From Alphaproteobacteria bacterium (lineage in GTDB: Bacteria; Pseudomonadota; Alphaproteobacteria; Puniceispirillales; UBA1172), in NCBI GenBank assembly GCA_021296375.1, contig JAGWAQ010000020.1, forward strand, positions 10,076-25,716: a DNA stretch of 15,641 nt. Reading direction: 5' to 3'. Positions 1 to 7,366 of this stretch are shown piece after piece. Positions within the stretch are counted from its first letter, which is position 1, and each line of letters begins with the position of its first letter. Under the pieces are notes generated by a model that was not told the DNA's origin, searched no databases, and saw only the letters and a program-made list of their open reading frames with translations. Made by a program: the position numbers and the translations under genes.

Positions 1-18
1 ACACGAAGAGGAAGCACG

Positions 19-600
19 GTGTTATCATCTCAAGTCATGACGGCGTTTCGCGAGATTGCCATGCCCATGGCGGAAGCCCCCCCTGATGGGCGGCGGCCGT
101 CGGCGGTGCTGGTGGCGCTGATGGATGATGGCGACCGTGTGCAGGTGATTTTGACGGAACGGTCGGCGCAATTGCGTCATCACGCCGGGCAGATCAGCTT
201 TCCCGGGGGACGGATTGATGATGGCGAGAGCGCGATCGACGCCGCTTTGCGTGAAGCGCATGAAGAGATAGGGCTCAAGCCTGAAGATGTTGAGGTGCTG
301 GGGCATTTGCCCGGGGTGGTGACGACGGCGAATTTCCATATCGCGCCGGTGGTTGGTGTCGTGCGGCGGCAGGTGGAATTGACCCCGGCGCCGGATGAAG
401 TGGCGCGCATCCTGATCGAAGACATCCAGCCCTTGCTCGACCGCAGTCAGTTTGAACGTGAGCCAAAGCAATATAATGGGGTCGATTATCAGACTTGGGT
501 GATCCGGCACCCCAGGGAATATATTTGGGGGGCGACGGCAAAATTGCTGGTGCAATGCGCCTCGCTCTACCATCACGCGATCGAAAAGGGGGCGGCATGA
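19..600 (+). CDS. Nudix hydrolase, probable CoA pyrophosphatase (NudL type)
   Basis: This is a Nudix-fold hydrolase that probably cleaves coenzyme A or its derivatives at the pyrophosphate bond, in the cytoplasm. The Nudix box is complete: G64, E70, then R78-E79, E82-E83 and G85. Just before it is the CoA-pyrophosphatase signature, LTERSAQLRHHAGQISFPGG at residues 45-64, which separates this subfamily from general Nudix enzymes. The length of 193 aa is normal. The start is uncertain. The GTG at 19 has an AGAGGAAG ribosome site at 7-14. The ATG at 37 has no such site, but it would overlap the TGA at 38-40 of a frame-2 reading frame entering from the left edge, and ATGA junctions are common in this window. 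The stop overlaps the next gene's ATG, so translation is probably coupled. The family call is firm; the exact substrate is inferred from the motif. Confidence 0.88.
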   Translation: MLSSQVMTAFREIAMPMAEAPPDGRRPSAVLVALMDDGDRVQVILTERSAQLRHHAGQISFPGGRIDDGESAIDAALREAHEEIGLKPEDVEVLGHLPGVVTTANFHIAPVVGVVRRQVELTPAPDEVARILIEDIQPLLDRSQFEREPKQYNGVDYQTWVIRHPREYIWGATAKLLVQCASLYHHAIEKGAA

Positions 601-875
601 GCAGATATCTGGTGATACTGGCGGCATTGATAGTGGGCATCGGGCTGGGAATATTGATGTCAAAACTGAAGAATAAATCGGCCGCGGAAACGGTGCTGGT
701 CGAGGAGAAACCGCCCCTGAACCTGTGGCCCTGGGTGGCGGGAATCCTGACTTTGCTGGTGGGGCTGTACCTGATTTCAGACGAAACCCGGGCGCCGATT
801 AACGCCGGCTACAACCCCGCCATCATCAAGGATGGCAACCTTATCCCCGGCGGATTTGACGAGGACAAAAACTGA
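597..875 (+). CDS. small two-helix membrane protein, DUF6111-like
   Basis: This is a 92-aa protein with two predicted membrane helices, at about residues 4-20 and 43-60. They are separated by a polar, charged loop (KLKNKSAAETVLVEEK). The C-terminal tail carries YNPAIIKDGNLIPGGF, which resembles the Y-x-PA-x3-DG-x-L-x-PG-x-F ending that I recall for the alphaproteobacterial DUF6111 family. That family also tends to sit between a Nudix hydrolase and the CCA-adding enzyme, as here. The ATG at 597 overlaps the TGA of the Nudix gene, which fixes the start; a longer in-frame extension back to 495 would run through the Nudix gene and is not needed. No function is known for the family. The position suggests co-expression with tRNA maturation but does not prove a link. 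Confidence 0.75.
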   Translation: MSRYLVILAALIVGIGLGILMSKLKNKSAAETVLVEEKPPLNLWPWVAGILTLLVGLYLISDETRAPINAGYNPAIIKDGNLIPGGFDEDKN

Positions 876-876
876 C

Positions 877-2205
877 GTGTCCATGACGGCATCCCTTCAT
901 GAAACCGCGCGGCTGGCGGCTTTGCTCAAGCTGGAGTTGCCGCAACGGATTTTCACCACGATCGCCGATGCTGGCGGAGAGGCCCGCTTTGTCGGCGGGG
1001 TGGTGCGGGATGCCTTGACGGGGCGCGGGGTGGAGACGTCGGGGGAAAAAATTACAGATCTCGATATGGCCATGACCCTGCCCCCTGATGCCGCCACCAC
1101 GGTGTTGACCGCGGCGGGGTTGCGGGTGCTGCCGACAGGCATTGACCATGGCACCGTCACGGTTTTTGATCGTCGTGATGATCGCGTCAAGGTTGAGCTG
1201 ACGACCTTGCGGCAGGATCTTGACACCGATGGTCGCCATGCGGTGGTGGAATTCAGCCAGGATTGGGCGGCGGACGCGGCACGTCGGGATTTTACGTTCA
1301 ACAGCATGTATCTGGCGGCTGATGGCACGCTGTTTGACCCGTTTGATGGCCGCGCTGACCTGGCGGCAGGCCGGGTGCGATTCATTGGTGATGCCGCGAC
1401 GCGACTCAAGGAGGATTACCTGCGGATGTTGCGGTTCTTCCGCTTTCAGGCGCGGTTCGGGACAACCGCCCCTGACCCGATGGCGCTGTCGGCGATCGCT
1501 GACGCGAAACCGCATCTGGCGCGGATCTCAGGAGAACGAATCGCCAGGGAGTTGGCGGGGCTGGTGGCGCCCGGGCCTTCGAGCGGCCTCATGGCGATGG
1601 TGGACACCGGCGTTGACAAGATGATCATCACGGAGGGGTTTCGGCTTGCGCGGTTTGAAAAGCTTTCGGCAATCGGCCATGATGTTCCGCTGGCGGCGGC
1701 TTACACAGCCCTGGTCGATGACCATGATGCCCTTGCCCGCCGCCTCAAATCTTCGGGCAAGCTGAGGGCGGAAATGGCTTACCTTGCGGCGCCGATGGCC
1801 GGGCGGTTCAGCACAGAAGACTGGCCACAAAAAGCCTGGGCCGAACAGCCCACGGGTGCAATCGCGCCAATGATGCTGGCTTGGCGTTACGCGGTCCAGA
1901 TGGTCAAGGCCGGGGCTGCGCTTGAGCAGAATATGTTTGACCAGAATATGTTTGACCAGAATATGTTTGACCAGAATATGTTTGACCGGGGTATGTTTGA
2001 CCGGCTGATGGCATGGCAGGCGCCTGAATTCCCGTTGCAGGGCCGTCATCTGATGGCGCTTGGGGTCGCCCCCGGGGCGGAGATGGGGATGATGCTGAAG
2101 AACGCCGAAGCGCAATGGGTTGACAGCGGTTTTGCCTTGTCGCGGGAAGATCTGCTGGCGGGCATTGGCACCAAAAAACTGGACGCGGGCGGCGCAAAAA
2201 GCTAG
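877..2205 (+). CDS. cca: CCA tRNA nucleotidyltransferase (class II poly(A) polymerase family)
   Basis: This enzyme adds or repairs the 3' CCA end of tRNAs from CTP and ATP in the cytoplasm. The nucleotidyltransferase head shows GGVVRD (residues 40-45) and the metal-binding DLD (61-63). These are followed by RRDFTFN (136-142), DPFDG (154-158) and the tRNA-binding signature EDYLRMLRFFRF (179-190). The length of 442 aa fits alphaproteobacterial members with a long C-terminal domain. I chose the GTG at 877: it lies one base after the previous stop and has a GAGGA site at 861-865. The ATG at 883 is the alternative, and an in-frame ATG at 832 lies inside the upstream gene. The oddity is at residues 351-375, where the pentapeptide QNMFD occurs four times in a row and is followed by RGMFD. 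This insertion lies in the poorly conserved C-terminal region, away from the catalytic motifs. Confidence 0.93.
   Translation: MSMTASLHETARLAALLKLELPQRIFTTIADAGGEARFVGGVVRDALTGRGVETSGEKITDLDMAMTLPPDAATTVLTAAGLRVLPTGIDHGTVTVFDRRDDRVKVELTTLRQDLDTDGRHAVVEFSQDWAADAARRDFTFNSMYLAADGTLFDPFDGRADLAAGRVRFIGDAATRLKEDYLRMLRFFRFQARFGTTAPDPMALSAIADAKPHLARISGERIARELAGLVAPGPSSGLMAMVDTGVDKMIITEGFRLARFEKLSAIGHDVPLAAAYTALVDDHDALARRLKSSGKLRAEMAYLAAPMAGRFSTEDWPQKAWAEQPTGAIAPMMLAWRYAVQMVKAGAALEQNMFDQNMFDQNMFDQNMFDRGMFDRLMAWQAPEFPLQGRHLMALGVAPGAEMGMMLKNAEAQWVDSGFALSREDLLAGIGTKKLDAGGAKS
1927..2001 (+). repeat. 15-bp in-frame tandem repeat in cca (five units)
   Basis: The unit CAGAATATGTTTGAC occurs four times without a single difference at 1927-1986. 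A fifth, diverged copy (CGGGGTATGTTTGAC) follows at 1987-2001. The array encodes QNMFD four times and then RGMFD. Because the unit is 15 bp, changes in copy number keep the reading frame. Perfect identity over four copies, including third codon positions, points to recent expansion. Confidence 0.97.
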
Positions 2206-2249
2206 ATCAACTGCACCAATATTCGAGGCGTCAGCCGCAGGAGAGTTCA

Positions 2250-3146
2250 ATGGCCAAACATGATCCATCCACCCCCTTGGGCGATGATGACCGCACCGCC
2301 CGTCAGGAGCGGGCGCAGGCGTGGTTCGCGTCATTGCGGGACCGCATTTGTTCAGCTTTTGAGCAGATCGAGCAGGATTATACAGCAGCCCACCCCGAGG
2401 CCGGCGCGGCGGGCCAGTTCGAGCAACGCCCCTGGACCCGCCCTGAAGGTGGCGGCGGGGTGATGTCGATCATGCATGGCGCGGTGATTGAAAAGCTCGC
2501 GGGCAATATTTCGACGGTCCACGGCGAGTTCAGCCCGCAAATTCGTGGCCAGATCCCCGGCACCAAGGATGACCCGAGGTTCTGGGCATCGGGGATTTCC
2601 CTTGTTGCCCATATGCGTAACCCTTTTGTTCCGGCGGTGCATATGAACACCCGCTATCTGAACACCGGCGGTGAGGGCGGCAAACGCTGGTTTGGCGGGG
2701 GCGCTGACCTGACGCCTATCATGCCGAATGAGACCGACACCGCCGATTTTCATGCCGCCCTGAACACCATGTGCGATGGTCATGATGCCGGTGATTACCC
2801 CGCCTATAAAGACTGGTGTGATGAGTATTTCTACCTCAAGCATCGTGACGAGCCGCGCGGGGCAGGGGGGATTTTCTACGATTATCTTGATGACGGGGAT
2901 TTTGAAGGGGAATTTGCTTTCACCCGCGACGTCGGGGAAACCTTCCTTGATATCTACCCCAAGCTGGTTCGCCGCCGCATGGACACGCCGTTCACGGAAG
3001 ACGACCGGCACCATCAACTGGTGCGGCGAGGGCGGTATGTTGAGTTCAATCTGCTCTATGATCGCGGCACCACCTTTGGCCTTAAAACCGGCGGTAATGT
3101 TGAGGCGATTCTGATGTCCATGCCGCCTGAAGTGCGCTGGCCATAA
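2250..3146 (+). CDS. hemF: oxygen-dependent coproporphyrinogen III oxidase
   Basis: The enzyme decarboxylates two propionates of coproporphyrinogen III to give protoporphyrinogen IX, using O2, in heme synthesis. Conserved family blocks are present in order: NISTVHGE, SLVAHMRNPFVPAVHMNTRY (residues 117-136), WFGGGADLTP (147-156), YFYLKHRDEPRGAGGIFYD, and RRGRYVEFNLLYDRGTTFGL followed by GGNVEAILMSMPPEVRWP at the end. The length is 298 aa. Compared with the E. coli protein as I remember it, the C-terminus stops about 25 residues earlier and the N-terminus is longer. I believe other alphaproteobacterial HemF proteins share this shape, so I do not call it truncated. The AGGAGAG site at 2239-2245 supports the ATG at 2250. 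The gene lies directly before the bc1 genes, which need heme, so the proximity makes sense; it is 44 nt from cca and may be read from the same transcript. Confidence 0.95.
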   Translation: MAKHDPSTPLGDDDRTARQERAQAWFASLRDRICSAFEQIEQDYTAAHPEAGAAGQFEQRPWTRPEGGGGVMSIMHGAVIEKLAGNISTVHGEFSPQIRGQIPGTKDDPRFWASGISLVAHMRNPFVPAVHMNTRYLNTGGEGGKRWFGGGADLTPIMPNETDTADFHAALNTMCDGHDAGDYPAYKDWCDEYFYLKHRDEPRGAGGIFYDYLDDGDFEGEFAFTRDVGETFLDIYPKLVRRRMDTPFTEDDRHHQLVRRGRYVEFNLLYDRGTTFGLKTGGNVEAILMSMPPEVRWP

Positions 3147-3181
3147 GCCAATTTCCGCTCCAGCCCCGGCTTCAGGGGAAG

Positions 3182-3226
3182 GGTTTAGGACAATTGGTCG
3201 CAGAATAGCCAAATTCTGTTTAAACC
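3182..3226. other. nested inverted repeats between hemF and petA
   Basis: CAGAAT (3201-3206) and ATTCTG (3213-3218) form a 6-bp stem around a 6-nt loop. Outside it, GGTTTA (3182-3187) is complementary to TAAACC (3221-3226). A TTT follows the inner stem. This could be a weak terminator for hemF or an operator just upstream of the petA promoter. The two roles cannot be told apart from sequence. Confidence 0.3.
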
Positions 3227-3239
3227 GGTGATAAATTTC

Positions 3240-3268
3240 TTGGATCATCCCCGCTCTCAACGTATATT
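3240..3268 (+). promoter_or_regulatory. predicted promoter of petABC
   Basis: TTGGAT at 3240-3245 and TATATT at 3263-3268 are separated by exactly 17 bp, close to the housekeeping sigma consensus. Transcription would begin near 3275, leaving a leader of about 32 nt before the petA start. The site lies in the 160-bp gap after hemF, the only sizeable gap on the left plus-strand block. The prediction is from sequence only. Confidence 0.55.
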
Positions 3269-3306
3269 GCCCCCCATAAATCCTTAAGGTATTGCAAGGG
3301 GGAACC

Positions 3307-3837
3307 ATGTCCGATACCGCTGAAAATAAAGGCCGCCGTGATTTTATCGTTGTTGCCACCAACACCATGATGGGCGTTGGGGCCGCTGCGGTGGCTTACC
3401 CGTTGATTAACCAGATGAACCCTGCCGCTGATACGCTGGCGCTGGCGTCGATCGAAGTTGATGTCTCTGGCATCGCCGAAGGTCAGGCCATCACCGTCAA
3501 GTGGCGCGGCAAGCCGGTCTTCATCCGTCATCGCACGAAGGATGAAATCGCATCGGCCAATGACACGACGATCGCTGATCTGCGCGACCCGCAGACCGAT
3601 GCTGACCGTGTTCAAAAGCCTGAGCTGCTCGTCATTCAGGGGATCTGCACCCACCTCGGTTGTGTTCCCCTTGGCCAGAAGATCGGCGAAGTCAAAGGTG
3701 ACTTCAACGGTTGGTTCTGCCCATGCCACGGGTCGCATTACGACACGTCAGGCCGCATCCGCAAAGGCCCGGCCCCCACTAACCTCGAAGTGCCGCCATA
3801 CGCGTTCATTTCTGACAACGTCATTAAAATTGGCTGA
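3307..3837 (+). CDS. petA: ubiquinol-cytochrome c reductase, Rieske iron-sulfur subunit
   Basis: This is the Rieske protein of the cytochrome bc1 complex. It takes one electron from ubiquinol at the Qo site and passes it to cytochrome c1. The N-terminus has a twin-arginine motif (G9-RRDFIV) and one membrane helix at about residues 14-35, so it is Tat-exported and stays anchored with its head in the periplasm. The [2Fe-2S] ligands are visible in the two boxes CTHLGC (C114, H116, with C119) and CPCHGSH (C138, H141, with C140); C119 and C140 form the stabilising disulfide in this family. The length of 176 aa is typical. The ATG at 3307 has AAGGGGGA at 3296-3303, which is better than the in-frame TTG at 3292. 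It is the first gene of petABC, 14 nt before petB. Confidence 0.97.
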   Translation: MSDTAENKGRRDFIVVATNTMMGVGAAAVAYPLINQMNPAADTLALASIEVDVSGIAEGQAITVKWRGKPVFIRHRTKDEIASANDTTIADLRDPQTDADRVQKPELLVIQGICTHLGCVPLGQKIGEVKGDFNGWFCPCHGSHYDTSGRIRKGPAPTNLEVPPYAFISDNVIKIG

Positions 3838-3851
3838 TTGGAGATACCCCA

Positions 3852-5111
3852 ATGCAGACTCAAAATTTTAAAAACCCAGTTGTTCGGTGGATTGACCACC
3901 GTCTTCCTGTTTTCAGCTTCATGCATCATGAACTGCATGAATACCCCACGCCGAAGAACCTGAACTACCTGTGGAACCTCGGTTCTCTTGCTGGTCTGGC
4001 GCTGGTGACGATGATCGTGACCGGGATTATCCTGGCCATGCATTACACCCCCCATGTTGACCACGCATTTGAATCGGTCGAACGCATCATGCGTGACGTT
4101 AACCACGGCTGGTTGATCCGTTACATTCACATGAACGGGGCGAGCTTCTTCTTCATTGTGGTGTTTATCCATATTTTCCGCGGCTTGTATTATGGCTCTT
4201 ACAAAGCGCCGCGCGAGCTTCTGTGGATTCTGGGTGTGTTGATCCTGCTGTTGATGATGGCGACCGCCTTTATGGGTTACGTTCTGCCATGGGGCCAGAT
4301 GAGCTTCTGGGGCGCGACGGTGATCACCAACCTGTTCTCCGCCATCCCGTTTGTCGGGGAAAGCATTGTGGTCTGGCTGTGGGGCGGCTTCTCTGTCGAT
4401 AACCCGACGCTCAGCCGGTTCTTTGCCCTCCATTACCTGATGCCGTTTGTTATTACCGCGGTGGTGATCCTGCATATTATTGCGCTCCACCGCTTCGGCT
4501 CCAACAACCCCCTCGGGATTGATGTTAACGGCAAGCAAGACACTATTCCGTTCCACCCTTACTACACATCAAAAGATCTGTTTGGTGCGGTGGTGTTCCT
4601 GACGATCTTTGCGTCAGCGGTGTTCTTCTACCCGAACTTCCTTGGCCACCCTGATAACTACATCCCTGCCAACCCTTTGCAGACGCCTGCGCATATTGTT
4701 CCTGAATGGTACTTCCTGCCGTTCTACGCGATCCTGCGGGCTATCCCTGACAAGCTTGGCGGCGTGCTGTTTATGTTTGGCGCGATTGCGGTGCTGTTCA
4801 TCCTGCCATGGCTTGACCGTTCGCCAGTTCGTTCCGGCCGGTTCCGCCCTATTTTCAAGGTGTTCTTCTGGTTGCTGCTTGCCGATTGCGTATTGCTCGG
4901 CTGGCTCGGCGCCAAGCCAGCGGAAGGGATCTATGTTGTCCTGTCTCGCCTGGCGACCGCCTGGTATTTCTTCCACTTCCTTATTGTTCTTCCGGTTCTG
5001 TCACTGGTAGAAAAGACTCGTCCGCTGCCGCAGTCGATCTCAACATCTGTTCTTGGTGGTGGGGCGCTGGCTGGTGCAGCTTCCGCAACGAAGGAGAAGC
5101 CCGATGCGTAA
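3852..5111 (+). CDS. petB: ubiquinol-cytochrome c reductase, cytochrome b subunit
   Basis: This is the membrane core of the bc1 complex. It carries hemes bL and bH and the two quinone sites, in the cytoplasmic membrane. The four heme ligands are in their usual contexts: H93 (RYIHMNGAS), H107 (HIFRGLYYGS), H194 (FALHYLMPF) and H208 (ILHIIALHRFGSNNP), with 14-residue spacing in both pairs. The Qo-site PEWY motif is at residues 284-287. Eight hydrophobic helices can be traced. The length of 419 aa is that of a full b subunit with all eight helices and no fused cytochrome c1, in contrast to the fused fbcH genes of some Rhizobiales. GGAG lies at 3840-3843, before the ATG at 3852. The last 8 bp overlap petC, so the two are probably translationally coupled. 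Confidence 0.98.
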   Translation: MQTQNFKNPVVRWIDHRLPVFSFMHHELHEYPTPKNLNYLWNLGSLAGLALVTMIVTGIILAMHYTPHVDHAFESVERIMRDVNHGWLIRYIHMNGASFFFIVVFIHIFRGLYYGSYKAPRELLWILGVLILLLMMATAFMGYVLPWGQMSFWGATVITNLFSAIPFVGESIVVWLWGGFSVDNPTLSRFFALHYLMPFVITAVVILHIIALHRFGSNNPLGIDVNGKQDTIPFHPYYTSKDLFGAVVFLTIFASAVFFYPNFLGHPDNYIPANPLQTPAHIVPEWYFLPFYAILRAIPDKLGGVLFMFGAIAVLFILPWLDRSPVRSGRFRPIFKVFFWLLLADCVLLGWLGAKPAEGIYVVLSRLATAWYFFHFLIVLPVLSLVEKTRPLPQSISTSVLGGGALAGAASATKEKPDA

Positions 5112-5880
5112 ATTGAATATCCTCACTATCGGGCTGTCGATGATGGCTGGTGTGGTGATGTCTGGCTCAGCGGCGATGGCCGCTGGTGCTGGCGGCACCA
5201 TCACCGAACGCGACTGGTCATTCAATGGTCCGTTCGGCCATTTTGACAAAGCCTCCCTTCAGCGCGGGTTCCAGGTTTATCGTGAAGTCTGCGCAGGTTG
5301 TCATGGTCTTGACTATATTGCCTTCCGCAACCTGTCGGACCTTGGCTATAACGAAGCTGAGATCAAGGCGATCGCGGCGGAATATGACGTCGTGGACGGG
5401 CCCAACGAAGAAGGTGAAATGTTCACCCGTGCGGGTATTCCTGCTGACCGGTTCCCGAACCCCTATCCCAATGAAAATGCCGCTCGTGCAGGCAATGGCG
5501 GGGCTTACCCGCCGGACCTGTCGCTGATGGTCAAGGCTCGTCCCAACGGGGCCAACTATCTTTACAGCCTGATGGTAGGTTACAAGGATGCCCCCGAAGG
5601 CACGGAAGTTCCTGACGGCATGCATTACAACGACGCCTATAGCGGCCACATGATCGCCATGCCGCAGCCCATCTATGGTGATGACATTACCCTTGCCGGT
5701 GATGGCGACACCTCGATTGAAGCGCTGTCAGCTGACGTCACCACCTTCCTGGCCTGGGCATCTGAGCCTGAAATGGAAAGCCGCAAGCGAACCGGTATCG
5801 CCGCCATGCTGTTCCTGCTGGTGATGTGCTTTGTGTCTTATGGCTCGATGCGTTACGTCTGGTCTGACGTCAAAAAATAA
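5104..5880 (+). CDS. petC: ubiquinol-cytochrome c reductase, cytochrome c1 subunit
   Basis: Cytochrome c1 accepts electrons from the Rieske centre and donates them to a soluble or membrane cytochrome c in the periplasm. A Sec signal peptide covers about residues 1-27 (cleavage near AMA-AGAGG). The heme is attached at C63-A-G-C66-H67, and M186 in AMPQPI is the likely sixth ligand. A C-terminal anchor helix lies at about residues 231-249. The blocks GLDYIAFRNL and YPPDLSLMVKAR are typical of the family. The length of 258 aa is normal. The start at 5104 has AAGGAG at 5091-5096 and lies inside the end of petB; a longer in-frame reading frame back to 5053 would remove the signal peptide from the N-terminus and is rejected. 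It is the last gene of the operon, 20 nt before a strong terminator. Confidence 0.97.
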   Translation: MRKLNILTIGLSMMAGVVMSGSAAMAAGAGGTITERDWSFNGPFGHFDKASLQRGFQVYREVCAGCHGLDYIAFRNLSDLGYNEAEIKAIAAEYDVVDGPNEEGEMFTRAGIPADRFPNPYPNENAARAGNGGAYPPDLSLMVKARPNGANYLYSLMVGYKDAPEGTEVPDGMHYNDAYSGHMIAMPQPIYGDDITLAGDGDTSIEALSADVTTFLAWASEPEMESRKRTGIAAMLFLLVMCFVSYGSMRYVWSDVKK

Positions 5881-5900
5881 ATCGCAAAAGATTGCCTGAG

Positions 5901-5928
5901 AACCCGGCCCTGGTGCCGGGTTTTTTTT
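5901..5928 (+). terminator. intrinsic terminator of petABC
   Basis: AACCCGGC (5901-5908) pairs with GCCGGGTT (5915-5922) around a 6-nt loop. A run of eight T follows (5921-5928, the first two shared with the stem). It lies 20 bp after the petC stop, the expected place for the end of the operon transcript. Confidence 0.9.
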
Positions 5929-5993
5929 GTCGCCATGACCATGGAAATATGACACTATTTATAAAAGTGTAGCAGTCCATGGGGGATGGGGTG

Positions 5994-6260
5994 ATGCAAA
6001 AACTGACCTGTGATGAATGCGGCACCGTGTTCAATTGCGGTTCCGCGCCGGACGGCACATGCTGGTGCATGAACCTGCCGAATTTGCGGGGAAGTTTTGA
6101 CCTTGCGGGGAAATGCGTCTGCCCGGATTGCCTGACACTTGGTAAAGCCAAAGCGATCACTAAAATGCGTAAACAGAAACGCGCTGTTCGGGCGACCAAT
6201 ACGTCGCGGGATTTAACCCCGCCACGGATGAATAAATCGCAATTAAATCTGAAGCCCTAA
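5994..6260 (+). CDS. small Cys-rich CWC family protein
   Basis: This is an 88-aa protein with eight cysteines in an ordered pattern: C6-x2-C9, C15, C23-W-C25, then C41-x-C43-x2-C46. The CWC core followed by an LP pair and a CxCPxCL end matches the Cys_rich_CWC domain family, which is thought to bind metal, probably zinc, but has no established function. After the domain, residues 51-72 form a basic tail rich in Lys and Arg (for example KMRKQKR), unusual for such a short protein and suggestive of nucleic-acid contact, which is only inference. I chose the ATG at 5994 because GGGGGA at 5981-5986 lies at the right distance; an in-frame ATG at 5979 has no visible site. Its stop overlaps the convergent ychF stop by 4 bp, leaving no room for a terminator between them. 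Confidence 0.72.
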   Translation: MQKLTCDECGTVFNCGSAPDGTCWCMNLPNLRGSFDLAGKCVCPDCLTLGKAKAITKMRKQKRAVRATNTSRDLTPPRMNKSQLNLKP

Positions 6261-7357
6261 ACGTTAAAGCGGAAGTGGAAGACGTCGCCATCAACGACGT
6301 TGTAATCACTGCCTTCGACCCGCAGTTTGCCCGCTTCTTTTGCGCCGGCCTCGCCGTTGCAGGCGATGTAATCATCATAGGAAATGGTTTCGGCGCGGAT
6401 AAAGCCACGTTCAAAATCAGTATGGATGACCCCGGCGGCGTTCGGGGCGGTGGCGCCCTGGCGAACCGTCCAGGCGCGGGCTTCTTTCGGCCCCACCGTG
6501 AAGAAGGTCAGCAGGTCCAGCAAGCCATAACCGGCACGGATAAGCCGCGCCAGCCCGGCTTCTTCAAGCCCGAGGTCAGCAAGAAACTCGGCTTTTTCAT
6601 CAGCATCAAGGGCGATGATCTCACTTTCAATGGCGGCGGAAACAATCACATAAGCGGCGCCTTCTTCCTCAGCGCGGGCGGCGACACGTTCGGTCAGGGC
6701 ATTGCCGGTGGCGGCGGAGCCTTCGTCAACATTACAGACATACAGCACGGGCTTTGCCGTCAGCAGTTGCATGGTCGGCAGGATGGCGCGCTCATCCACG
6801 GTCAGGTCAGGCACCGCGCGGGCGGCATGACCGTCAGACAAGCCCTTATAGAGCTTTTCCATGAGCGCCAATTGGGCCTTGGCCTCCTTGTCGTTGCCGC
6901 GCGCTTTCTTGACGAGATTGGCCATGCGCTTTTCCAGTGAGTCGAGATCAGCCAGCATCAATTCGGTGTCGATGGTTTCGGCATCACGGATCGGGTCAAT
7001 GCTGTCATCAACATGGGTGATGTTGTCGTCATCAAAGCACCGGAGGACATGGGCGATGGCGTCTACCTCGCGGATATTGCCGAGGAACTGGTTGCCGAGC
7101 CCTTCGCCTTTACTGGCGCCGCGGACAAGCCCGGCGATATCGACAAATTCAAGCTGGGTCGGCAGGATCTGTGCCGATTGCGCAATCGCCGCCAGCTTGT
7201 CGAGCCGAGGGTCAGGGACAGCGACGCGGCCGGTGTTCGGCTCAATCGTGCAAAACGGGTAATTGGCCGCATCCGCCGCCGCGCTTTCGGTCAGCGCGTT
7301 GAAAAGGGTGGATTTGCCTACATTGGGAAGGCCGACAATGCCGCAGTTAAAGCCCAT
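6257..7357 (-). CDS. ychF: redox-regulated ATPase YchF (OLA1/Obg family)
   Basis: This is a P-loop NTPase of the Obg family that binds ATP rather than GTP and associates with the ribosome. The P-loop is GLPNVGKS (residues 9-16), the G3 motif is DIAGL (73-77), and switch residues SKGEGLGNQFL lie at 82-92. In place of the GTPase NKxD motif there is NVDE (209-212), the known hallmark of its ATP preference. A central helical region at about 130-190 and a C-terminal TGS domain (about 283-366, ending FHFRFNV) complete the standard architecture. The length of 366 aa is normal. It lies 9 nt after pth on the minus strand, so it is probably the last gene of a prs-rplY-pth-ychF group devoted to translation. 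Confidence 0.97.
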   Translation of the reverse strand: MGFNCGIVGLPNVGKSTLFNALTESAAADAANYPFCTIEPNTGRVAVPDPRLDKLAAIAQSAQILPTQLEFVDIAGLVRGASKGEGLGNQFLGNIREVDAIAHVLRCFDDDNITHVDDSIDPIRDAETIDTELMLADLDSLEKRMANLVKKARGNDKEAKAQLALMEKLYKGLSDGHAARAVPDLTVDERAILPTMQLLTAKPVLYVCNVDEGSAATGNALTERVAARAEEEGAAYVIVSAAIESEIIALDADEKAEFLADLGLEEAGLARLIRAGYGLLDLLTFFTVGPKEARAWTVRQGATAPNAAGVIHTDFERGFIRAETISYDDYIACNGEAGAKEAGKLRVEGSDYNVVDGDVFHFRFNV

Positions 7358-7366
7358 GTTCTTGTT

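Noticed and set aside
1..40. Tail of an upstream gene ending at TGA 38-40 in frame 2
   Set aside because: The ATGA overlap with the ATG at 37 is suggestive, but only 13 codons are visible and they match nothing I recognise, so it is not listed as a feature.
25..663. Long open frame antisense to the Nudix gene (212 codons)
   Set aside because: It mirrors the codon structure of a gene with clear motifs, has no recognisable domain or ribosome site, and is typical of antisense frames in GC-rich coding DNA.
1927..2001. CRISPR array or insertion-sequence remnant at the cca repeat
   Set aside because: The units are contiguous with no spacers, are in frame with cca, and there are no cas genes, terminal inverted repeats or transposase fragments in the window.
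3120..3146. C-terminal truncation of HemF
   Set aside because: The protein stops about 25 residues before the E. coli end, but I believe alphaproteobacterial HemF proteins commonly end at this RWP/KWP point, and the total length of 298 aa is normal.
2352..3368. 338-codon open frame antisense to hemF and the petA promoter
   Set aside because: hemF on the other strand has unmistakable family motifs; the antisense product shows none and would run through the petA promoter region.
5952..5970. Operator-like inverted repeat ACACT...AGTGT before the CWC gene
   Set aside because: Arms are only 5 bp around an AT-rich centre, and no matching promoter spacing could be fixed, so it is not strong enough to list.
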